A DNA stretch of 14,242 nucleotides from an uncultured Clostridia bacterium (GTDB taxonomy: Bacteria; Bacillota; Clostridia; Christensenellales; CAG-314), in NCBI GenBank assembly GCA_934177025.1, contig CAKPPA010000014.1, forward strand, positions 1 to 14,242, given 5' to 3'. Position numbers and translations under genes: made by a program. The notes under the pieces were generated by a model. The model ran no database searches. It was not told the origin of the DNA and saw nothing but the letters and a program-made list of their open reading frames with translations. Positions 5,772 through 13,125 of this stretch are shown here, one piece after another (the stretch's first letter is position 1; each line of letters starts with the position of its first letter).

Positions 5772-8700
5772 TTACAACGCCGCTTCGGCAGGAGTCGGTT
5801 CGGCCGATTTTTCCGCCTCCGTCGCAAACGGGTAGTTTCGGTCAAACTTTTTCAAGCCTTCCCGCACTTTTTCCCATTCCGGCGGTTGTTTTTCGAAAAT
5901 CAAACTCGTCAGCCGTCGATCCCCTTTCGGCAAACTGCAGCACAGTGCCGCATACACCAAATACTGCACGTCCGCATCCAATGCGGAAAATTCCGTTTTT
6001 TCGGAACGGTTCGTTACGAACAAATCCTCGTCGTACCCCAGCGAATACTGCCTCCCCGTTAAAACGCGTAGGTACTTCGCCGCCTGCTTGACAAACATTT
6101 GAATGCGCTCGTTCAACACGACTTCCATCACCTGTGTTTGATCCAGCATTTCCTTTAATTTGGAAACGGTATCCAACTCGCCGGTAAGTTGCGCCAATCG
6201 CATTTTCAGTTTTGCGGAAATCGTTTGCGCATCCATGGCTTTTTGCAGTTCCTCTTCGGCTTGCATAATTTTCGTGCGCTCCTCGCCGAGGGACTGCTCC
6301 AACCCTTTTGCTTTTTCGGTCAATTCGGCAAGATTCCCCGTTTCCGAAATGCGCTCCTTCACCTGTTCGCTGAGCGTTGCGTTTTGTGCTTTAAACTCTT
6401 TCAAATGCCGATCGTAAGCGGAAATTTGTTCGCGCATTTGCTCCACGTCGTCCGCTTCGTTTTTCAGCACTTTTTCCAACAATTCTTCCTTTTTGCCGAC
6501 ACTACCAAGCAAGGCACGGCTTTCGTTCCGCAAGGCGACAAACTCGCGAATTTTTTCCTTTGCAAGGACTTTCGTGCGCTCCAAGTCCAACTTCGCGTCA
6601 AAAATCTCCCGATCCAATTCCTGCGCCGCACGCTGCAATTCGTCCAATTCGGCTTTCAGCGTGTCCGCCGCGGCGGAAGTGACGCCGCTTTCCTCCTCAC
6701 GCTCCGACTCCCGCAACAGCCAAGTTTCATTTTCCTTCAACTGATGCATTTTTTCCGAAATCGACGCTTGAATTTCCAACAGCTTCCTTTCGTTTTCGTT
6801 GGACGCTTGCAACAGCGCAAGATGTTTTGCATAGTTTGCGTTTAGGCGTTCGCCGATGTCCATCAATTCGTTTTTTACCTGCTCGTTGGTTTCCACCACA
6901 AGTTCCAAGGCGGAATTGTCCTTGTCGAGCTGGGAGTACGTTTCGTTTAAGTAACTCAGGCGCGAATTAAGTTCGTAAATTTTGCTTTTTAAGCCATCCA
7001 CGGTACGCCGCATTTCCCGCGTTTCGGTGGCAAGTTGCACACACTCCTTTTGCATATCCAACAAAAACGGCGTGGTTGCGTTGGTGTCGAACGCTTTGAA
7101 ATACCCCAGCAAATTTTCGTCGTCGTTGGCTTTTAGCAACTCCGCAAATTTTTGTGCGATTTTGTTGCGTTCCTTGCGCATTTCGCTGCATTCGCTGTTG
7201 TTGATTTCAATGTTGCGGCGAATTTCCTTTAACGCACCCGAAAGCATATTCTTTTTGGAAGCGATTTCCGTTTTTTTGCGAATGCGCTGATAAATTTCGC
7301 TTTTGGTTTCCTCGAGGTCCTCCTCCAAAAACTGCATGTTCGTTACGGTAAAAGTCGGTTGATACAGAATCGGGTTGGAGCAAATCGGGCAAGTGTCCCC
7401 AACCGCCAGCCCGTTAAACTGCTCGGCCGCGGCATTGGCGGAAAGCATCCGATCCCGATTGAACTGCTTTTGCACCAAAGCGGTTTGCAAGCACTCCAAC
7501 GAATTTTCCACCTCGATTTCCTCAAACGCGTAACGATTCATTTCCTCGTCGAGGTTTTTTTCCTTTTCCATTAAGGACTGATTGATTTGTTCGGTTTTTT
7601 TCAACTTTGCGTCAAGGAATTTTAAGTAGTTTTCCTTGGCTTTTAACGGCGACATGGTTTTGTCGAGGTTGACGATTTGTTTCAACCGCTCCGCCTTTTC
7701 CTCCGAAAGCAGTTGCTTTTCGGACAGCTGGCTTTCCTTTACCAGTAGTTCGCTGTTTGCTTTTTCCAACTGCGTTTCGATTTCCTTAATTTTTGCGCTC
7801 AACCGCACGATTTCCAGCAGTTCCCCCACCGATTTCGCCGGTGCGTTGAGTTCGTTCAAACGTTCCTTTACGTCCCGAATGGATTCCTCCGCCTCCGCAA
7901 TTTGTTCGGCGTACTTTGCCTTTTTGCTCGTGCGTTCCTCCGCCTGCATTTGTAAGTCGGAAAGTTCGGCGTGTAGCACGGAGTTTTGTTCCTTTTTTTG
8001 CCGTGCGCTTTCGCCGTTTTCCAAAAACGCATACTGCCGCCCCGTTTGCGACTCGTACTCCTTGCGCTTTTCCTCCAGCTGATTGTGGCAATCGAGGCGT
8101 TCGCTTTCGCTCCACTCGATTTCCTTTTTGCTGCGGGCAATTTCCTCCTGCCACTGCGCCATTTGCTTTTTCATTTGCAGTAGTGCAGTCAGTTTCGGCA
8201 CGGCTTCCTTCACGGCGTCGTACTCCGTAACCGCTTTCCGATTGCGCTCCGTTTCCTCCTTCGCCGCCAGCATGCCCTGCAGTTTGGACGCATTTTTTTG
8301 CCAATCGCGGAACAGTTTGTCCGTCCATTCCGCAAACACGATGCTACGCTTGCATTCGCCCAATTCGTTTTGCAACGACGCAAACTTCTCCCGATGCGCT
8401 TTTAGTTCCGTCGTCCAATGCTCCACGGAACTCCTTCCGCTGAATTTTAACTGCCCTTTTGCCGCTTGCGTCAACTGCTCCTGCGTTTGCACCACGCGTT
8501 CGGCAAGGGAATCGTAATTTTGTTTTGCGCGTGCGGAAATATCCTGCAACGCAAAAATTTCCGGAAAGAATCGCAACGAAGGCGTTTCGCGAAACCGCTC
8601 GAACTCGTCCTCACTTAAAAAACTTCCACTCAAAAAATTAGGTAAGTCCCCGAACGTTTCCTTTAAAAATTGCTCCGCGTCCTCCCCTTCGCACCGCGTT

Positions 8701-8960
8701 TCGCCCTCTTCCAAAAGCGTGGCGACGCCGTTTTCCGACCGACGCAACGTATATTTTTTTCCGTCCATCGAAAAATCCGCTTCCGCCGTTCCTTCGTGCG
8801 CAAACGTGTTTTCGCCGCAAAACAAAAACAGCAATGCGTTTTTCAGATTCGCCCCGTCAAAAACCGGTTCGACGGCGTCCGACTGCAAGCGAGAAAAACG
8901 AAACTCCTGTTTTTCGGGTGCGGCGGTGAATCCATTCATTCTCAAAGCGGTTAATTTCAT
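5772..8960 (-). CDS. SbcC/Rad50-like zinc-hook coiled-coil protein with degenerate ATPase head
   Basis: This 1062-residue protein has the SMC/Rad50/SbcC layout: an N-terminal head (1-145), a long coiled coil (about 150-510), a central hinge with CPIC at Cys524 and Cys527 (the Rad50/SbcC zinc-hook signature, almost exactly mid-protein), a returning coiled coil (about 540-950) and a C-terminal head. The head keeps the fold landmarks that follow the P-loop in this family (LFLFCGE, then EADFSMDGKKYTLRRS). However, residues 32-50 replace the usual NGxGKST with PVFDGAN, so Walker A is absent. At the C-terminus LDADVQYLVYAAL (from residue 994) replaces LSGGE, and SLIFEKQP (1019-1026) replaces the Walker B LILDEP. 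It is thus probably a non-hydrolysing relative. No SbcD/Mre11 nuclease is adjacent. ATG 8960 is chosen because GGGAGG precedes it; in-frame ATGs at 8996 and 8972 lack such a site. Cellular role unknown; DNA tethering or scaffolding is inference. Confidence 0.88.
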   Translation of the reverse strand: MKLTALRMNGFTAAPEKQEFRFSRLQSDAVEPVFDGANLKNALLFLFCGENTFAHEGTAEADFSMDGKKYTLRRSENGVATLLEEGETRCEGEDAEQFLKETFGDLPNFLSGSFLSEDEFERFRETPSLRFFPEIFALQDISARAKQNYDSLAERVVQTQEQLTQAAKGQLKFSGRSSVEHWTTELKAHREKFASLQNELGECKRSIVFAEWTDKLFRDWQKNASKLQGMLAAKEETERNRKAVTEYDAVKEAVPKLTALLQMKKQMAQWQEEIARSKKEIEWSESERLDCHNQLEEKRKEYESQTGRQYAFLENGESARQKKEQNSVLHAELSDLQMQAEERTSKKAKYAEQIAEAEESIRDVKERLNELNAPAKSVGELLEIVRLSAKIKEIETQLEKANSELLVKESQLSEKQLLSEEKAERLKQIVNLDKTMSPLKAKENYLKFLDAKLKKTEQINQSLMEKEKNLDEEMNRYAFEEIEVENSLECLQTALVQKQFNRDRMLSANAAAEQFNGLAVGDTCPICSNPILYQPTFTVTNMQFLEEDLEETKSEIYQRIRKKTEIASKKNMLSGALKEIRRNIEINNSECSEMRKERNKIAQKFAELLKANDDENLLGYFKAFDTNATTPFLLDMQKECVQLATETREMRRTVDGLKSKIYELNSRLSYLNETYSQLDKDNSALELVVETNEQVKNELMDIGERLNANYAKHLALLQASNENERKLLEIQASISEKMHQLKENETWLLRESEREEESGVTSAAADTLKAELDELQRAAQELDREIFDAKLDLERTKVLAKEKIREFVALRNESRALLGSVGKKEELLEKVLKNEADDVEQMREQISAYDRHLKEFKAQNATLSEQVKERISETGNLAELTEKAKGLEQSLGEERTKIMQAEEELQKAMDAQTISAKLKMRLAQLTGELDTVSKLKEMLDQTQVMEVVLNERIQMFVKQAAKYLRVLTGRQYSLGYDEDLFVTNRSEKTEFSALDADVQYLVYAALCCSLPKGDRRLTSLIFEKQPPEWEKVREGLKKFDRNYPFATEAEKSAEPTPAEAAL

Positions 8961-9010
8961 ACGTCCTCCCATGAAATTTTTTCGGAATACTTTCAAAATA
9001 CGAAAATTTG

Positions 9011-9050
9011 TGTTACACTTTGTAGTACACTTTAACGTAGTACACTTTAA
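9011..9050. promoter_or_regulatory. Three reiterated operator-like TGTA-N-TACA motifs
   Basis: TACACTTT occurs at 9014, 9026 and 9041 (steps of 12 and 15 bp). The two right-hand copies share GTAGTACACTTTAA. Each copy centres on a small odd-centred dyad: GTGT-T-ACAC (9010-9018), TGTA-G-TACA (9021-9029) and GTA-G-TAC (9037-9043). They lie at and just downstream of the predicted start of the minus-strand promoter, in the gap between two divergent genes, as expected for a repressor site. The regulator is not identified. Confidence 0.6.
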
Positions 9051-9053
9051 AAC

Positions 9054-9082
9054 ATTATAAACTTTCTCAGGGAATAAATCAA
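9054..9082 (-). promoter_or_regulatory. Promoter of the Rad50-like gene
   Basis: On the minus strand TTGATT (9082-9077), a 17-bp spacer and a perfect TATAAT (9059-9054) form a good sigma-A promoter with a start near 9047. The resulting leader to ATG 8960 is about 87 nt and begins within the reiterated motifs. A weaker plus-strand candidate for the loader operon overlaps it (TTAACG 9032-9037, 18 bp, TATAAA 9056-9061). Confidence 0.7.
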
Positions 9083-9092
9083 CACTATTCCC
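9070..9092. promoter_or_regulatory. Perfect 7-bp dyad ahead of the helicase-loader operon
   Basis: GGGAATA (9070-9076) and TATTCCC (9086-9092) are exact inverted repeats with a 9-nt spacer. The spacer contains the minus-strand -35 element. In the plus-strand transcript it would be a hairpin ending about 21 nt before the ATG at 9114. It could be an operator for the minus promoter or a leader hairpin; it lacks a T run, so it is not a terminator. Confidence 0.5.
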
Positions 9093-9113
9093 ACGAATTT
9101 TGCGAGGTACAAA

Positions 9114-10538
9114 ATGCCATTTTGCAGTTATTCTAACGATATGTTCCGCAACAACTACACGGCGGTGGACAACCGCTTTTTTGCGGAGTATATGCTGGAC
9201 AGCCCGAAAAACTGTTTGGAAGCGTATCTGTTCGGTTTGTACTTGTGCGGCAATCCGGACAAATCCTCCAACACTTTGGAAATTTTTACCAAAGCGTTAA
9301 AAATGACGGAGGACGACGTTTTGGACGCGTTCACCTACTGGGAGGAATTGGGATTAGTCCAAATTCTTCAAAAAAACCCGCTCGAAATTTACTATTTGCC
9401 GATTACCGAAACCGGAAACCTTTTGAAAAAAATCAAACCGGGCAAATACAAGGATTTCAACAAGGGAATGGAGTCCATCCTGACGGATCGGCTCATTACG
9501 CCGAACGAATTTAACGAATATCATTTGTTTTTGGAATCCTCCTTTTTTCAACCGGAGGCCCTTTTGCTGGTAGCGAAATACTGCGCCGACCTCAAAGGCA
9601 ACGACATCGGCTACAAGTACATTTTGACGGTGGCGCGCAACCTCAACAACGCCGGCTACAAAACGCTGGACGCCGTGGAGGAAAAGTTAACTTCCCACCC
9701 GCTTTACAACGAGGAAACGCAAACGCTACTACGCACCATGGGCATTCGCCGCAGCATGGACTACTCGGATCGGGAAACTTACGAAAAATGGAAGGAGCAT
9801 TTCGGTTTTCAAACGGACGTCATTTTGCACGTTGCGAAAAAAAACAAAAAGTACGGACTGCAAAAGTTGGATAAATTACTGGAAAACTATTTCCGCTTAA
9901 ACTTGTTCGACATTCGGGAAATCGACGAATACGAAGCAAACAAAACCAAACTTTACGACCTCAGTAAATCCATCAACAAAATCATCGGGGTGTACTACCA
10001 GTCCTTGGATTTTATCGTGGAGGACTACATCACGCCGTGGTTGCAACTCGGGTTTTCCGCCGAAACGTTGGAAACGATTGCAAAGTACTGTTTCAAACAC
10101 TCCGTCCGCACGCTGGAAGGCATGAACGAAGTGATTGAAAAGTTTTACAAAAAAGGTCTTGTTACCCTTTCGGGCATTAACCAGTACCTTGACGAGAGTA
10201 TCGCCGTCGACAAAAAAATTCGCGAAATTATCGACAAAATGGGTTTACTGCGCAACATCACCACTGCCGATCGCACGAACTACAGGGTTTGGACGCAAAA
10301 CTGGGGGTTTGAGCAGGAAATGTTGCTTTACGTGGCATCCCTTTCGCAGGGGGCGCAAAACCCGACGGCATATTTTACGAAAATCCTTTCCCAATTTAAG
10401 GAGCAGCACGTGTTTACGCCGGAACAGGCAAAACGCAGCACCACCCCGAAAAAGGAAAAAGCCGAACCGGTTTCGCGCAACTACACCAAGGAACAATTGG
10501 ACGCACTGTTCGACAATTTGAACGAATTTGAGGATTGA
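9114..10538 (+). CDS. DnaB/DnaD-like replication initiation protein with four tandem helical modules
   Basis: This 474-residue protein fits the Bacillota DnaB/DnaD primosome family, which remodels DNA at the origin and helps load the replicative helicase. Residues about 30-100 look like the N-terminal winged helix. It is followed by helical modules at about 133-200, 216-275, 297-362 and 384-440. They share the DDBH2-type pattern of an aromatic-rich helix, GF (or FF), then acidic-x-(I/L)-hydrophobic-x-(V/I)-A; examples are EKWKEHFGFQTDVILHVA, ITPWLQLGFSAETLETIA and RVWTQNWGFEQEMLLYVA. The end (YTKEQLDALFDNLNEF) is a short helix after a charged linker. Length is close to B. subtilis DnaB (about 470) rather than DnaD (about 230), and it is followed by a dnaI-like gene as in the B. 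subtilis dnaB-dnaI pair. GCGAGG precedes the ATG. The family is clear; whether it functions as DnaB or DnaD is inferred. Confidence 0.87.
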   Translation: MPFCSYSNDMFRNNYTAVDNRFFAEYMLDSPKNCLEAYLFGLYLCGNPDKSSNTLEIFTKALKMTEDDVLDAFTYWEELGLVQILQKNPLEIYYLPITETGNLLKKIKPGKYKDFNKGMESILTDRLITPNEFNEYHLFLESSFFQPEALLLVAKYCADLKGNDIGYKYILTVARNLNNAGYKTLDAVEEKLTSHPLYNEETQTLLRTMGIRRSMDYSDRETYEKWKEHFGFQTDVILHVAKKNKKYGLQKLDKLLENYFRLNLFDIREIDEYEANKTKLYDLSKSINKIIGVYYQSLDFIVEDYITPWLQLGFSAETLETIAKYCFKHSVRTLEGMNEVIEKFYKKGLVTLSGINQYLDESIAVDKKIREIIDKMGLLRNITTADRTNYRVWTQNWGFEQEMLLYVASLSQGAQNPTAYFTKILSQFKEQHVFTPEQAKRSTTPKKEKAEPVSRNYTKEQLDALFDNLNEFED

Positions 10539-10539
10539 T

Positions 10540-11442
10540 ATGGACTTAAACAAAATTCACGCCGAAATTAAAAGGGAAATCGCACAGCGAAAGGAATCCG
10601 CACAAGCCGTTGCGGAGCGAAACCTCGACTACGCCCTGACGAATCGGGAGTTTGCCGAAAACTACCGGCAACAAAAGGAGCAAACGCTACGGATTGCGCG
10701 TGCGATGTACGAAAAAGGCGACGTTGTGAAGGAAGAAGAAGCGGCAAAAGCATTGCTGCAACGGCAGGCGGAAATTTTGGCGAAGTTAAACCTGTCGCCG
10801 AAGGACCTCGAACCGCAGTATTTTTGCAAAACCTGCCACGACACCGGCGTAAAAAACGGAAAAAAATGTCGTTGCTACAATCATTTGCTGCAAAAAAAAC
10901 TAATGAATTCGGGCATTGACAAAAACGCCGTGTTCGAAAAATCGGAATTGAACGAAACCAACCGCAACATTTACCGCGTCGGAAAATCCTTTGCGGAAGG
11001 CAAAAGCAAGTATCGCAACATGCTGCTGGTCGGGGAATGCGGCACGGGAAAAACGCACTTTGTCAGTTGCATCGTCAATCGTTTGTTGGAAAACGAAATT
11101 CCTACCGCGTACCTTTCCGCCTACGACTTAAACGAGGAGTTTTTGCAAATTCACGTCACGCCCGTTGCCGACCGGCACGCACTAATGGAACGGTTTTATG
11201 CCGACGTTTTAGTCATCGACGACCTCGGCACGGAACCGATGTATCAAAACGTAACGAAGGAGTACTTGTACCACATCTTAAACGAACGCTTACTTACCGA
11301 CAAAAGCACGCTGATTACGACGAATCTTTCGCTCGAACAAATTCTTTCCCGCTACGGGGAACGCATCTTTTCGCGGCTGTCCGATCGGCGTAACACTCTG
11401 GTGTACCGCTTTCAGGGCAACGACAAACGGCTGGAGCCGTAA
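10540..11442 (+). CDS. DnaI/DnaC-like helicase loader ATPase
   Basis: This 300-residue AAA+ protein is expected to load the hexameric replicative helicase onto DNA. The N-terminal 90 residues are helical and charged (helicase-binding region in this family). They are followed by a cysteine cluster Cys96, Cys99, Cys110 and Cys112 (CKTCHDTG, CRC) typical of the zinc-binding part of DnaI-type loaders. The ATPase core shows Walker A GECGTGKT (165-172), Walker B VLVIDDLG (223-230), sensor-1 LITTN (258-262) and an arginine-rich segment RIFSRLSDRR (275-284) carrying the predicted arginine finger. The ATG at 10540 lies 1 base after the stop of the upstream gene, with a GAGG inside the end of that gene, indicating translational coupling. 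A TTG at 10528 is a less likely start. All catalytic residues look intact. Confidence 0.94.
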   Translation: MDLNKIHAEIKREIAQRKESAQAVAERNLDYALTNREFAENYRQQKEQTLRIARAMYEKGDVVKEEEAAKALLQRQAEILAKLNLSPKDLEPQYFCKTCHDTGVKNGKKCRCYNHLLQKKLMNSGIDKNAVFEKSELNETNRNIYRVGKSFAEGKSKYRNMLLVGECGTGKTHFVSCIVNRLLENEIPTAYLSAYDLNEEFLQIHVTPVADRHALMERFYADVLVIDDLGTEPMYQNVTKEYLYHILNERLLTDKSTLITTNLSLEQILSRYGERIFSRLSDRRNTLVYRFQGNDKRLEP

Positions 11443-11451
11443 GGAACCGCT

Positions 11452-12729
11452 ATGAAACGCAACTTTTTAAAAATTTTTTCGATTTGCCTTTGCTTCGGCT
11501 TGCTGTGCGGGCTTTTCCACGGCATTCCGCTTGTTTCCGCTACGGAAAACACGGAAGTGTTTTGCAGTGCGCTGACGGAAAAGGAGCAAACGGGCGACGT
11601 GAAAAAACAAATTGTGGAATTGCAGTCCGCTACCCTACCGCAAACCTACGACAACGGTTTTGTGATGTCCACAAATTCCGCCGTGACGTACAACGTGCCG
11701 GAAGGATTCCGCTATTTTACAACGCACTACGGCCGCCTTTCCTCCTCCACCGAAACGAACACCTACCTTGCCTTTGAAATTCGCTTCGACGGGCAAACCG
11801 TTTACCGCTCCAAAACGGCACGGTTCGAAAAGGAAACGGGTTCGGTAACGCTAAAAATCCCCGAAACGGTCAAAACCCTGACCATGGCTGTGCCGCTTCG
11901 TGTGCCGAAGTCGGAGTCCGCCGCATGGGGCAACCCAAAATTTTGTAACGACGCCGAGGACGCCGCACCGTTCGGCGACCTTGTTTACGGCAAAACCTAC
12001 TTTGAACAACTTCGTGTTTTGGTGCGCAAAAACACCTTTACCAAAGTAACCTTACAAAACCTTTCCACCCTTTCGTTGCCGCAGGAGTACAAGGATCAGC
12101 GGATTACCACCGCCGGCAACTACACCCTAACGGGGACGTATGCCAACGGCAGCGAACTAACCTACCGTTTTCGCTTGGAAAAACAAGCCTATCCGTCCGT
12201 TGAGGGCGTAGAGGACGGCGAAAAAAAGGAGGTTTACGCACAACCCGTTGTGGCAGGGGCGAAAAGCGTTACCCTAACGAAAAACGACGTTATCGTTCCG
12301 TTTGAAAGCGGTGACATTTTGACGGATTTCGGCAACTACGTTTTAACCGTAAACGGCGAAAACGGCGAAACTTTAATCGTGGCTTTTGAAGTCGGCGATT
12401 TTACCCCGCCCGAAATTACCAACATGATCGACGGCGGAAGTTACCGTGCAGGCATTAAACCGACGTTTAAGGACATCAATTTGAAAGGCGCGGTTTTGTA
12501 TCGGGACGACGTAAAAGTTGCCTACAAAGCGGGCGACACCATCAACCAAGCGGGATCCTACCGTTTGGAAGTGTCGGACGTCAGCGGCAACGTGACGGAA
12601 ATTTCCTTTACCGTAACGGGGCTACCCCTTTCTACCATTCTGTTGATTTCGGCAGGAGTGCTACTGTTAACGGGGGCGGCCATCGGCATTTCGCTTCGAT
12701 TGCGGCGGGAATTTAAGCGAAAACTTTAA
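11452..12729 (+). CDS. Membrane-anchored surface protein with NPCBM-like and Ig-like domains
   Basis: This 425-residue protein starts with a signal peptide (basic MKRNFLK, a hydrophobic core to about residue 27, probable cleavage after VSA at 28-30) and ends with one membrane segment (about 394-414) and a basic tail RLRREFKRKL. It should therefore sit in the cell membrane with its bulk outside. Residues about 70-165 match the NPCBM pattern: a strand with FEIRFDGQTVYRS, TLKIPETVKTLTM, and AAWGNPKF at the end. The rest contains two or three Ig-like or sugar-binding repeats of the GDxxTxxGxYxLxVxDxxGN kind (GDILTDFGNYVLTV and GDTINQAGSYRLEVSDVSGN). AAGGA precedes the ATG, 9 bp after the loader gene, and a terminator follows. 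Glycan binding is inferred from the domains. Its co-transcription with replication genes is unexplained and may only reflect read-through. Confidence 0.82.
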   Translation: MKRNFLKIFSICLCFGLLCGLFHGIPLVSATENTEVFCSALTEKEQTGDVKKQIVELQSATLPQTYDNGFVMSTNSAVTYNVPEGFRYFTTHYGRLSSSTETNTYLAFEIRFDGQTVYRSKTARFEKETGSVTLKIPETVKTLTMAVPLRVPKSESAAWGNPKFCNDAEDAAPFGDLVYGKTYFEQLRVLVRKNTFTKVTLQNLSTLSLPQEYKDQRITTAGNYTLTGTYANGSELTYRFRLEKQAYPSVEGVEDGEKKEVYAQPVVAGAKSVTLTKNDVIVPFESGDILTDFGNYVLTVNGENGETLIVAFEVGDFTPPEITNMIDGGSYRAGIKPTFKDINLKGAVLYRDDVKVAYKAGDTINQAGSYRLEVSDVSGNVTEISFTVTGLPLSTILLISAGVLLLTGAAIGISLRLRREFKRKL

Positions 12730-12783
12730 TTCCCCCCTACTTGTTCCGTTTTACTTAAAACAACAAAACTACTTTTGCCCCTT

Positions 12784-12813
12784 ACAGGCTGCCGAACGGC
12801 AGCCTGTTTTTTC
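12784..12813 (+). terminator. Rho-independent terminator of the loader operon
   Basis: A perfect inverted repeat CAGGCTGCC/GGCAGCCTG (12785-12793 and 12798-12806) with a GAAC loop is followed by six T. It lies about 55 bp after the stop of the surface protein gene and closes the three-gene plus-strand operon. Confidence 0.93.
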
Positions 12814-12838
12814 CTTAAAAATCAGCCGAGGGAATCAA

Positions 12839-13050
12839 CCGAACCCCCGATAATCGAAAAATAATTCGCCCGAAAAATAAACGGCATTTTCCCTGAACCG
12901 TTGAAAAATTTACCTAAAAAATTAGCAGCACACGAAAATCAAAAAACTCGCCCGAAAATTAAAAAATTACCCCGAAACATCGAGGAATTTACCAAAGGAA
13001 TAAACGGCACACAAAAATCAGAAAATTCCCACAGACACATCGGAAAAATA
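12839..13050. repeat. Degenerate A-rich repeats, no gene seen
   Basis: The 300-odd bases between the two terminators hold no convincing gene. They are A-rich on the plus strand and carry a decayed tandem duplication. CGCCCGAAAA begins at 12867 and 12949, TTTACC ends at 12914 and 12993, and GCACAC begins at 12928 and 13007, giving a period of 79-82 bp. AATAAACGGCA-like and CACACxAAAATCA elements recur inside, suggesting sub-units near 40 bp. The function is unknown. The repeats could be decayed mobile or coding sequence, or spacer DNA. Confidence 0.5.
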
Positions 13051-13082
13051 AAAAATACGCTTTTTTGAAAAAGCGTATTTTT
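13051..13082. terminator. Terminator downstream of nrdG, possibly bidirectional
   Basis: A 15-bp perfect inverted repeat (13051-13065 with 13068-13082) has a GCGTA core and A/T-rich arms with T runs on both strands. On the minus strand it follows the nrdG stop by about 45 bp. The innermost bases must open to form a loop. It marks the end of the nrdD-nrdG operon. Confidence 0.85.
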
Positions 13083-13125
13083 GTTTTCTTTCATCCGTGC
13101 TTCCTTTGTTTCCAGCACGTTTTCC

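Noticed and set aside
7786..8328. 180-residue minus-strand frame inside the Rad50-like gene
   Set aside because: It is a low-complexity Gly/Arg/Thr-rich out-of-frame shadow of coiled-coil codons with no start signal.
8961..8996. Upstream ATGs at 8996 and 8972 for the Rad50-like gene
   Set aside because: Neither has a ribosome binding site; GGGAGG precedes 8960, where the family's MKLxxLxxxGF start begins.
10528..10539. TTG start for the helicase loader
   Set aside because: The ATG at 10540 has a GAGG at proper spacing and follows the upstream stop directly.
13079..13125. Small CGTGCT/AGCACG inverted repeat between nrdG and its terminator
   Set aside because: A short 6-bp arm with a 12-nt loop and no T run; too weak to call.
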